Translations under genes and position numbers: made by a program
Shown: positions 54,642 to 64,000 of the stretch, piece after piece
How the letters are laid out: the number at the start of each line of letters is the position of its first letter
How positions within the stretch are numbered: position 1 is the stretch's first letter
Origin: Spongilla lacustris
Lineage: Eukaryota > Porifera > Demospongiae > Spongillida > Spongillidae
Reading direction: 5' to 3'
Length of the DNA: 64,000 nt
Assembly (NCBI GenBank): GCA_949361645.1
Contig: OX442417.1
Coordinates: 12,337,150-12,401,149, forward strand
The notes under the pieces: model-generated
The model's input: the letters and a program-made list of their open reading frames with translations, nothing else
Told to the model about the DNA's origin: nothing
Databases searched by the model: none

Positions 54642-55235
54642 CTACATCCAGGAAGGGGTGTGGTTAAAACCAGTGGTACCCTGAAGTAGGGTAAGCACCC
54701 TTGTGTACTGCTGGTGTATAGCCTCACATGGATATGCACGTGGTTCATGACTACAGCCATCACCACAAGATGGCTGCCTATCTTACTTCAGGAAGGGGTG
54801 TGGTCACAACCAGTGGTACCCTGAAGTAGGGTAAGCACACCTGTGCATTGCTGGTGTATAGCCTCACATGGATATGCATGTGGTTCATCACTACAGCCAT
54901 GCCGACACCTAAGATTTTAAAAATCACCACAAGATGGCTGCCTATCTAACTCCAGGAAGGGGTGTGGTCAAAACCAGTGGTACCCTGAAGTAGGGTAAGC
55001 ACACCTGTGCACTGCTGGTGTATAGCCTCACATGGATATGCACGTGGTTCATGACTACAGCCATGCCGACACCTAAGATTTTAAAAATCACCACAAGATG
55101 GCTGCCTATCTAACTCCAGGAAGGGGTGTGGTCAAAACCAGTGGTACCCTGAAGTAGGGTAAGCACACCTGTGTACTGCTGGTGTATAGCCTCACATGGA
55201 TATGCATGTTGTTCATGACTACAGCCATCCCCTCA
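54642..55235. repeat. four tandem copies of a 164-bp repeat
   Basis: GGAAGGGGTGTGGT occurs at 54651, 54791, 54955 and 55119. Spacing is 140 bp (one unit lacks a 24-bp piece) and then 164 and 164 bp. Units share GTGGTACCCTGAAGTAGGGT and CTCACATGGATATGCA. It lies just beyond the 3' end of the Ulp1-like gene. Confidence 0.9.
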
Positions 55236-56014
55236 CCTTGGCTATAATAGCTGTTTTACGTGGCATTGTAACGATGAAGTGATTGAATTGTTTCTTGGAA
55301 CTGTAATGCGAAGTTACGCAAAATGTGACTGCAAAACGTTTGGATTTGCATTGTGAAAATGGAGTAGTTCTTGTGATATAAGACAGCAGCACAGATGGTA
55401 CATAATATACAGTTATAGAGTTAATGGGGTAACTTGTGTCCAAGAAAACATTCAACAGCTTGCTGATGATCCATTGCATATTTCTTCATCATGAGAGTAG
55501 TGATGATCTGCATGATGGTGTGGTTATTGAGGGGAAATACATGTAGAATTTATTTACCTCAGGCCAAACAATAAATTTATTTATACGTGTAGTGCATATA
55601 ATGCCTGTTGATTTAACATCACTTTCCAGCTCTTGTAGGTAACGAAATATCTCTAAAACCTGTAGTATAGATGTAATGTTTAAATGCCTACAGGTATAAA
55701 AATGGGTTGAGGTACCATATCATAGCAGTGATGTAAAGGCCAGCCACAATCCGTCTTGGTGATTTTTTCCACAATTTTGATTTTCTGGTGATAGTCTGTT
55801 AACTGCTTTCCTTCTAAAATGTTCCTTATCATGGGCTGAAATACATTCACAGGGTATGACCTAAACTACCAAATCATGATCATGAAATGCTTATTACTTC
55901 CATAGCTTTCACTTCTCTTCTTATAAATTCTCTTGAAAAAGGACACTTATCATCTCTAAAAGTAATTGTTTGACCAATGTTACAACTTAACATCTTAATT
56001 GATCATGCCTCAAC
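55236..56014. other. 3' flank of the Ulp1-like gene
   Basis: AT-rich. A short minus-strand frame at 55219-55479 has no motif. No gene supported. Confidence 0.4.
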
Positions 56015-57318
56015 TCACGTGTACAAGCATCTACTAAGAGAAGGAAAATGTCTAATGTAATGGTCTTTCCCCCATTGTAGGCCACATATGTCATCTGGAT
56101 CTGGTTGATTCTTATAATCCGGAATTAGAAATTGTGATTCAGTCTGGTTCTGTACATCATTGGTTGGGCTGCTGGTTTCAGATATAATACTACTACTGCT
56201 ACTGATTTCAATGTGTTCACTATCACTAGTACTGTGATCATTGTTCTCGGACTCATCACTATATACAGAATTTTGGTCTTGTATTCTGACTTCATTTTGG
56301 TACCTGTCCATACTGTTGCTGGACTGATACATTACCATGTCTGATATACACAATATTATATGAATCATGGAAGCACATACCTTCTCATCTGCGCCACCTT
56401 GCAAAGGGTATAGACTACCTTTAGATAGTTCATACACCATTTGTAACCTAAACTTGGTTACTGATTCCTTTGATTCAGAATTACATATCTTATACTGTTA
56501 CCATAGCATGAAACTTTACCTGTGTATGAAGACAAGGTAACCCCTCCGCCAGTTGCCGTGCTGCCTATGTGGTATATGCATGTTTAAACCAAAATTGATT
56601 TATACATGTATATATGCACTTACAAAACACACAAATGCTCCACAATCATTTGCATTTTTCTGAGTTGGGGCATCCTTCTAAGCAAAGGCAGTAATCCATA
56701 TCAGGTGTAGTGTTGAATTGTATGTACACATTTACTGAATCATGATATTTCCATTCGCAAGATGAAATTTGTTGACTGGATAGATTGTAGCTTTTGCTAC
56801 ACAGATACATCCTAGATGATACGTGTTAATGGTGTATCCATGCACAACATATAATATCTTACCATATCCAGTTCACTTCATCTACATTGGAGAAGTGCAA
56901 AGAGTCAATGCAGAGTATGAATTTTGATTTAGGATAAACACCCTGTATATTAAAATAATAACATTTGAAAAAACTCATTGTGCGATGACTAACCACTAAA
57001 CTCCAATGTTTAGGTTTGTGTACTGGAAAAAGCATGAGATCCTGCTCAAAAATATTGCATCCCTTTTTAAAAATAAATTGCTTTACATTATATAATCATA
57101 CCACTGATACAGTTTGTACAATGATACCTTGGTGTAATGTTTGATGCTCTGATATCCTCTACTGAGAAAAGTTGGAAGAAAAGTAGGATCAAAGGAGATC
57201 ACCTTTTGTACATCCTAAATGTCATAAATAAAAAGATCATACAAATAACCGGCACAACTACGGACGGAATTACTGTTACTGTGGAAGTTTTCAAAAGCTC
57301 CATATATGCTGCAATGAT
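56015..57318 (-). CDS. Ulp1/SENP-type cysteine protease (C48)
   Basis: Minus-strand exons with matching phases: 57280-57318, 57128-57214, 56994-57062, 56863-56942, 56736-56811, 56624-56677, 56502-56519 (tentative), 56381 to about 56448, and 56015-56323. Motifs in order: IIAAYMELL (the Ulp1 entry helix), CNIFEQDLMLFPVHKPKHWS with the catalytic His before Trp, FILCIDSL with the catalytic Asp, and QKNANDCGAFVC with the Gln and catalytic Cys. The C-terminus is an acidic Ser-rich tail. The family removes SUMO or related modifiers. No stop interrupts these exons. The N-terminus is unclear: a small exon at 57689-57711 (TSPMKI) may precede the first listed. Directly downstream of a C19 protease on the same strand, so the two could be one protein or a gene pair. 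Confidence 0.8.
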
Positions 57319-57783
57319 CTGGAAAAAAAAGGATTAATGATTAGTAAGTATATATATTTCGTACTCTTGAATTAATCCATGAATCAGAAACTAGAAGGCT
57401 TAAATCACTTCTGTCCAACTGAAATCTTGAGTGTGGCTCAGGAATACTCTGGCTGAGCTACGATAAAAGCATAGAAATTATATCAGTACCACAATCGTGC
57501 AGTGGCAAGCCTTTGTATTTCTGCATGAAACATAGTTTTGAATTTCAAATACAAACATATCGATTATGTTTACAAATTTGTGACTGGGAGACATGAATTC
57601 TTCAATTGATGTGGCATTATTCAGAAGTGGCTAATGACATTATGCAGCAGTATGAATGTATTAATATACATATCCATTTTACTTACAATCTTCATTGGTG
57701 ATGTATATACTGCAAGACAAACATTTTCCTACATTGTTGCATGGAATTTGCAAGCCATTTTAAATATGAAACAAAATTTATAC

Positions 57784-59189
57784 CTTTATTTCATTGGATG
57801 AAGTGAATTGCTTTGATAAAACTTCGGATACCTTTGCATCATTGTAATGAATCCACTTGTTATGGCTCTGTACATAACAGGTATCTGCAACACAATTGTA
57901 TAAAACATAACATTCGAACAAGTACAAACGTATTACAGTGGCCTTGATAGGAGTCATCGCCATGATGTACCTATATATACATGTATATGCGGTTAGTGGG
58001 AGCGTACATGCATACACATGTGTGCATACCACGACTGCACTAAGTTGGTATTCAGTGTTTCCTTGCTGACTCTTATGCGATAGTGAGAAAGAACTGTAAT
58101 TTTACACTTAATTAAAATAGTGTTAGGATACAAATAATAAAAAACCTTGGAATTGTAATTCTGCTCTTAATTTTTCGTGCAAGGCCATCATCTGACACCC
58201 TGTCACAGTGTATAATCAGAATCGAGGGTGTCTGAACTTCTGTTTTTTGCACAATCAGTCGATTCAGACACACTCTGCAGAAACTGCAAATGACACTGCT
58301 CTATACTCTGTGTATGGTGACATTAAAACACCTGCTTACACTTTAGACAACTGCATGTGATATGGTGTTGTTTTTGCATCAAGGAAGCTCATCAGCAGAT
58401 GATACATGCTTCTTTCTTCACAACTCTCCCTTACTCCACATGTAAGCAATGTCCATGATTCTGTTTCATTTACATTCTTTTACAAAAGAGTGTAACCATA
58501 CGGTAAAATGCACAAACTTGAACTTATTATCACCTCTAAGCAGCATTCCACTGTTCTGTGCACCAAAGTTGTGAAAAAATCAAAATATTTTTCTATCTCC
58601 TGAAGAAAAAACTTCAAATGCGACTGTACATGTATGTACAGAACAGACTTACTTTTACATTACAAAACAGTTAGCTTATCAAAGCAGATATGCCATCTAC
58701 ACAGTCGTTTTGAAATCCATCTGGCAGAGATTCAGCTTCTTTACAGAGCAACTTCTGTCATTCATAGTTTATTATTTATAAATGTGCTATTTGTTTAGTT
58801 TAAGTCTTACAGCAAGTCGAGAGGAGTCACAAGGATCACATGAAGAACCTTGTTGTAGTTGGTCCATAATATCAATAAAACACTTCTGAATGGATGTATG
58901 ACGCTTAGCACATGTGGCAGCTGTAAGAAGACGAAATGTAAATGCATTATGGTTAAAAAACCACAGCACTGCACTTTTTAACAGCGGTACAAGTGGAGTA
59001 GTCAAGATGGCCTGCAAAACCGAATTAAGCCAGCAGAGGTTGGATGTGCCCTTTATGCCTTTGTTCAGAATTTTGGACACATGCAACAGTGCACCTGATG
59101 TCTTTGGGAGTACAGTACATATGTATAAAAACACAGTAGTATGTGAACTCACCATTTCTTTTGGTACACATTTGTCTGATGGATTAGGT
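57784..59189 (-). CDS. ubiquitin-specific protease (USP, C19) catalytic domain
   Basis: Exons with consistent phases: 59153-59189, 58975-59101, 58811-58920, 58653-58754, 58534-58599, 58342-58476, 58146-58300, 58030-58093, 57937-57970 and 57784-57884. The Cys box is GTSNLCWLNSVLQAIL with the catalytic Cys. Then GFQNDCVDGISALI (equivalent of the Q..D..EFL helix), CSFCRVC (zinc-type CxxC), PSILIIHCDRV, YQLSAVVVHHG, and the His box QGHYTCYV followed by KWIHYNDAKVSEV. The product would cleave ubiquitin from proteins. An in-frame TAA at 58671-58673 lies in the 58653-58754 exon. Either this copy is dead or the base is wrong; all other exons read through. About 300 codons, the normal domain size. Confidence 0.8.
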
Positions 59190-59260
59190 CTGAAAACATT
59201 GATGTGCAGTATTCATATATACCAAAGCCAAAATTGAATGATTGTGTTCTATAAACTTAC

Positions 59261-60237
59261 TCTGTTGTGATTTTCTCTTGGTCTATATTTGCAGCTGGTT
59301 TTGCAGGAGAACTGTAAAGACATCTATAATCAATGCTATATGTCAATCAATATATGTGTCATTGATACCGAGATAGGTGAGCAGCACTATCAGACACAGC
59401 ACCATTTTCAGAACTGGAATATATGACATTAATGTAAAAATCTGCACCAAACCATTAAATGAAATTGCCTTCCTATCTTGTGTTCCAGTGGTTCCAACGT
59501 TTTCTGAAAGTAACCAAACTTTGACCTTTTCTGCATACTGGAACTTCGTTTTGCCCACTTTTCCTTCAGAGGACAGGATGCTTTTCTTTTAAGTGATTGC
59601 TACATTATAAAAGGTATGCCAAAGTCAATACTATGTGCATCGAAATAAATTAGTGCAAAAACCTTAATTTTATTTCTAAATGGTTCCTGTAAGTCATCAA
59701 AAAATTGTCTTTGTCGTCCAGTTATGATATCAGAGTGCTGTTTTATAAAAACATCAGGTCGAATATGTTTTTGTGGGTGATCAATGTTTTTAAGAATGAA
59801 GTTCCAAGCTTCAATGGTTCCTGATGTCTTTGTCAGCTGATGCTTAAAATAAGGAAATTGTAGACATCAATAATTCTGCAGTGCAGTGCTTAGAATAACA
59901 TGTAATGAAACATGATCAAAATATACTTAATGTAGTGCTATAGCACATAAGATGAATTGCATGTACACATGTCATATGCCTTTACCAGAATGGAGAGATT
60001 CAAAGGTTTCTCAATCTTGTGATGAGAAAGATCACCTATACAAAACAATACATTAATATGATGCATACAGTTAGATTGCATAGTACTTACCAAGCAGTAA
60101 ACTACTCCAAAAAGGTGCCATGGGCAACCATGTGTTTAAAATATCTTCAAAATACTGAGGTTTTAGATACGAATTTTTAATCTCTCCATTAGCTGGAGAA
60201 GGAATATCAACACTGACAATTTTGCGCTTGAAGTATT
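59261..60237 (-). CDS. transposase-like N-terminal exons upstream of the USP
   Basis: Exons 60091-60237, 59986-60035 and 59663-59842 have consistent phases. A further frame near 59585 and exon 59261-59311 lead into the USP exons. The peptide includes YLKPQYFEDILNTWLPMAP and FWSSLLLG, a short DLSHHKIEKP exon, then TKTSGTIEAWNFILKN followed by HIRPDVFIKQHSDIITGRQR. The T..(G/N)..E..N..LK pattern resembles the last catalytic-Glu region of MULE/KDZ-type DDE transposases. I infer a transposase remnant or a domain fused to the proteases; no catalytic Asp is identified here. Confidence 0.5.
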
Positions 60238-60520
60238 CTGTAAATGGATTGACTGGAGCACAATTTTCTTATTGCGCTTATGCTTCTGAGGAGGGATAGG
60301 AACGAGTTCATTACTAATTTATCTGTAACTTCCTGACTTTTAAAAGCAGTTTCTTAAAGATGAAATGTAAACCGAAAAACTAAAAAGAAACGTCGCTTTT
60401 GATAGTAACGCATTGGCCCACCTTCATGTTTACTCCTCCCATGCATCAAATCCTGGCTAACTGAGCTGCATTGATTGATGCCAATGACTCAACAGGCCTT
60501 GGTGTATTTTCTGAAGAGCT

Positions 60521-61685
60521 CTACTGCTGGGGGGGGGGGGGGGGGGTCTTAGGTATGACTTTGCCCTCTCAGAATATGGAGGGCATTAAAAGAAACGTAG
60601 GAAAAATTTTATACTAAGAGTAACCCCCCTGTACTGTACCCTTGAAGTGTTACAAAACACGGATGTATACATGTACATAGGTATATACACCACCTATGGC
60701 ACCATATAGCAGTAAAAGATAAACTAAGGAATTAGGTATGTGTACTAGTAATATACTGCCTTAATTTACATCTTTCTTTTATTTAGGCATTGGCAAGAGC
60801 ATAATAGAAAATTGCGTAATGAAAGAAACATAGAAGTTCAAGGGTACTGTAGTCATTTATACGGTCCATCCATGCAGAAATGAGTTTCTCTAGATCGTTC
60901 TATCCAAGGTTAGATTTGCAATTTTGCAAGAGGCACAATTCAGGTTTTACACATTTTGGCTACCTTGGAATATCCTTTGTATCATCCTGCGTGGTAACAG
61001 TATTATCAATTATATAATGTGCTGCACATTTAACTTGTGTTGATGAAGCTGTAATGCACTGCTTTGATCCTCTGAAAATTTAAAAAGCCAACACTTTGGT
61101 CAGCATCAAGATTATATACTGGTTCTCTTTCTAACTTTTGTTGAGATACTCTAGCTGCATAAGAACCAAACTGTAAAAGCAGACACATAAGCAACAGCAC
61201 ACACTATGATCCAATATGATGGTGCAAAGCACACCTTTCTATAAAACTGCAATCTTACCCATTATCTAAAGCATACCTAGAATGCATAATTGACTATCAG
61301 TGGCAGAGTTAAACGCAGCCTTGTCCAAATTTAGGAGCTTACAGCATTCAGTTCTAGCAGGCAAGAGATAAAGCCATTGAAAAGCAGGAGCACATTGCAC
61401 TAGTAGATGTTGCCAATATATCACAAATAGCTCAACTAAGTACATGTATTAATGCACAAAAAGCAACCATGAGTAAAGTAGCCTACACCTCCAAGGCATT
61501 TCCCCCTTTTAGACTTTGTTTCTACTCATGCCATCCTCTGTTGTATTCATTCATGAGGGGTATGTACAGGGGGGTTGTGAGGGGTTAAATTTATTTTCAC
61601 ATTCAGTGTGACCCAGTACATATTTTCAGAGTGGTAGAAACAAGAAATTTTTTAAAAAGTGAAATAAGCCCCATCCCCACAGTAG
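60521..61685. mobile_element. poly-C-bordered element, inverted copy 2
   Basis: Reverse complement of 52557-54234 with about 450 bp missing (the part equivalent to 53040-53490). Left end CTACTGCTGGGG with 18 G (60529-60546), right end CCCCATCCCCACAGTAG. It separates the RAG1-like fragment from the transposase/USP exons. No clear target duplication found. Confidence 0.65.
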
Positions 61686-61825
61686 TGCACAATAATAATA
61701 ATCTACAGAAGTCTGTAGAGAGCTTGGCAAGAAAAACGTCATAGTATGTATGTTTGTTTTGACAAGGCTGTGGATTAAGTCAAATCGTATAATAAGGTGT
61801 TACTGTCAAGTTGTGAAATGTTTAT

Positions 61826-63111
61826 TCAAAGGATACAAAATGCTCCCCCTCTTCCCAGCAGCATTTTTTGCATCCTCCCATCATTCATTGACCTGAGAAA
61901 TTGAATTTTCAATTCATATCACTTTTCCTCCTCTTCTATTATTACACCACTCTTATGCAACTCTTCAATATCTTTATCAATAGGAGGAACAATTTTGCTC
62001 AGCAACTTGTTGTCTTCTTTCCCCATTGTGATGAGAATTGGCCGAGCAGCATCAGGGCTATTAGGAGCACCTTCCCTCCATACCACACCACTCTCACTTG
62101 TGCTAGTGCTTGGTTGCTCAACTTGGTCATCTTTTGATACTTGTATGGGCACCCACATCCATAGTATCATCTTGTGGGTCTCCACATTGCCTTTCTGATC
62201 ATAAATAGCATGCCTCCCTGAACCATCGAGGCCTTCTTTAGCTGTCATTGTGTGGATTTCAGGCTGCAATTGTAAGTGTATTATCAGTCGCTTGAAGTGG
62301 ATTTGTACAGATTCAATGAGGTTTAAAGTGACTCCTGTGGCATCACTTGCAGAACGAATCGTGGGCATAAGTCTGTTCTTATGTTGCATGACCATGTGAT
62401 GAGCTGGTAAGCAGGCCCTCTGCTTTAAATCGTGTCTTAAGCTTTTATGTGCCGATCGGCCAAGCTTATATGTTGAAAGCATGTGGAGTGATTCATCTAA
62501 GCTAAGTTCCATGTCTATTGATTCTGAGTTGAACAGCTTCATGCCAAGTTCTGCTACACCTCTATCATGAGAATAATTTTCCCTGAAAGTAAATTATTCA
62601 AAAAGATTTATTTCATACCTGTGCAATAGATATCCTAACTAAACAGCTGTGTGGTTGTGATCATCTGCTTTTCTGCTTCTACCCTCAACTGTGAAAGCAA
62701 TGCATCGGTTCTCCTCTTTGCATGTCGTTGGCTGACCTTGTCTAAAGGGCTTAGTGATTAAGACCTTTGCCTGTTTCTCTACCTCCTACAACAGCTGGAG
62801 GACTCTCTTCACATGAGGAAGCTGATGATAAAGGTGTATCCAGATTTTCTTGAATTGTAGCAGGCTCATGCATAGAAAATTTCTGTCTGGTAGGAGAGAA
62901 AAGCTTCTTTTGTATAATCTAGCTTTTTGGCTTGACTCAGCTTACTCCACTTATTTCTGGCCCAGTGCTTTCTCAGCTTATTAACTTCCTCCTTTTTGCA
63001 TAGAATGCCTTTGTCACTGATAAACAAGCCTGCAGCCTCCCAATCACTTTAAAACTTCCTTACGTAATTATCATAAGCTTCCAAATTGCAGATCTTTCTC
63101 TTTTCTTCCAT
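61826..63111 (-). pseudogene. RAG1/Transib-like transposase core, decayed
   Basis: Begins with ATG 63109-63111 (MEEKRKICNLEAYDNYVRKF) and a TAA at 63049-63051. A segment near 62730 reads SQRHAKRRTDALLSQL, with a frameshift near 62655. The main exon is 61922-62584: LGRSAHKSLRHDLKQRACLP, then KEGLDGSGRHAIYDQKGN, then REGAPNSPDAARPILITMGK and KIVPPIDKDIEEL. It continues past TGA 61919-61921 to GRGGAFCIL and a second TGA at 61826-61828 where a CxxC second Cys would be. The DG.G, PNS...RP...E and CxLC series parallels the RAG1 catalytic core. Not functional. Confidence 0.6.
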
Positions 63112-63596
63112 GCCAATGGAGACACTTGAAGTAGTTTCCGGAATACCACACTTGCACGTTAATGTAACTGTCTGTGCTCTCTACTCACATAAAAGCTCTC
63201 TACTTACATACTCTACTACACAAATTTTATGCCAGAGCGCAAAATAAGATTTAGGAACACAATGAAAGTACTAATTATTTTCACTTCTAGTTTGTACACC
63301 TTTCTTAAAAATTATGTCAATTTCTTCTTTTAGTAACAAATTGGGGTTATGCAAAAAAAACTGTTTATTGAATAAAATTACTACATGATCTCCATACGCA
63401 ATGTCCATCATCCTAAACCACTGTGCCTCTCTCCCCCCCCCCCCCCCCCCTTCCCCTTGCTTCGTAGTGTTTACATATAGCACTTTGCGCAAGCAGCAGC
63501 AAATCAACGCAATTGTGTTCAATTCAGTGCGGTGTTGCATGTACACATGCAAATTATAATGCAAATGGCATGATCAATTTATCGGCAAAGCAAAGC
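63112..63596. other. spacer with poly-C run
   Basis: 18 C at 63433-63450. A minus-strand frame at 63271-63564 overlaps this run and has no motif. No gene supported. Confidence 0.4.
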
Positions 63597-63980
63597 TCAG
63601 GGCAATTCCACTGAGCTGCGAGCGAATTCATCAATAATTGCATCACTACTAATCGTTTTCAAAATTTTCCTTTCAACTGCTATTAGCAGTAGCCCATCTA
63701 GTCTCTCCGGCATCATTGTTGATTTCAGTCGAGTCTTGACTATTTTCTGTGCAGAAAAACTACATTCAGCTGTGCATGTGCATGAACTAATAGGGGATGG
63801 CCAAAACTATTGAATATGCCTTACTGAGCTCGGGGCAATGCATCCACTAGGTGATACTTGGGATTGCAAAGGAGAGTTAATGCAGCCGAAAAAGACAAAT
63901 TCAAATTAGAGTGATTTTCTTCGTCATCTTCCTCACCCATTTTAGAACAATCACTTTCATCTTCTGAAATGCTGTTTGGT
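63597..63980 (-). pseudogene. hAT transposase C-terminal (dimerisation) region
   Basis: On the minus strand, ending at TGA 63597-63599, the frame reads CSFSAQKIVKTRLKSTM, then ERLDGLLLIAVERKIL, then IIDEFARSS. These are the conserved hAT C-terminal dimerisation motifs, as in ZMYM1-like proteins. Just upstream LSKAYSIVLAIP continues in another frame (frameshift near 63800), and an acidic segment (GEEDDEENHSN) lies near 63930. The rest is beyond the window. Confidence 0.7.
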
Positions 63981-64000
63981 TGCGTAAAATTGAATTGTTT

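Noticed and set aside
62584..63111. Intact N-terminal part for the RAG1-like gene
   Set aside because: TAA at 63049-63051 and a frameshift near 62655 break it, so no functional start is claimed.

Overview
The window looks like metazoan nuclear DNA, most probably from a sponge; this is an inference. Genes are split by small introns with GT/AG borders, calcium-binding EGF modules sit on symmetrical phase 1-1 exons, there is a signal-peptide-peptidase-like (SPPL2) gene fragment, and most of the sequence is transposable elements of the kinds common in basal animals. There are long poly-C runs, microsatellites and one 200-base assembly gap (43164-43363). No bacterial features, CRISPR arrays, rRNA or convincing tRNA genes were seen.

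Layout. 0.6-9.0 kb, minus strand: a membrane receptor-like gene (gene A: signal peptide, Cys/Tyr/Ser-rich extracellular module, two EGF domains, stalk, transmembrane helix, Tyr-repeat tail). One of its introns holds an intact Ty3/Gypsy element (1734-6762). A second Ty3/Gypsy element (9070-13445) sits 49 bp upstream of its start codon. 13.4-16.3 kb: a truncated duplicate (gene B) without transmembrane exons. 16.6-18.5 kb: a non-autonomous TTAA-target transposon containing a 31-bp satellite. 19.5-20.1 kb, plus strand: three SPPL2 exons. 20.4-27.2 kb: a decayed Gypsy element whose gag is split by an odd transposon with CCGG target duplication and palindrome arrays at its ends. 27.4-30.7 kb: a MITE and non-LTR reverse transcriptases. 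31.1-31.6 kb: a possible host exon. 31.6-36.8 kb: a structurally complete Ngaro-type tyrosine-recombinase retrotransposon with split direct repeats. 37-39 kb: repeat debris. 39.4-43.2 kb: a Gypsy element with integrase upstream of reverse transcriptase (Gmr1-like order). 43.5-45.3 kb: a third, damaged receptor copy (gene C). 46-54.6 kb: an inverted, microsatellite-rich repeat array.

56-63.1 kb, minus strand: the least expected region. Spliced exons encode a ubiquitin-specific protease (C19) with Cys and His boxes, followed directly by a Ulp1/SENP-type SUMO protease (C48) with His, Asp and Cys motifs. Upstream of both lie transposase-like exons and a decayed RAG1/Transib-like transposase core. 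Two inverted copies of a poly-C-bordered element flank the protease exons. The right edge holds the C-terminus of a hAT transposase.

How the parts relate. Genes A, B and C are tandem or dispersed copies of one gene that later served as insertion targets; target duplications and LTR identity show the order of events. The protease pair with transposase-like exons is best read as cargo of, or a gene domesticated from, a large DNA transposon, but a host gene remains possible. All functional calls rest on motif reading by eye without database searches.
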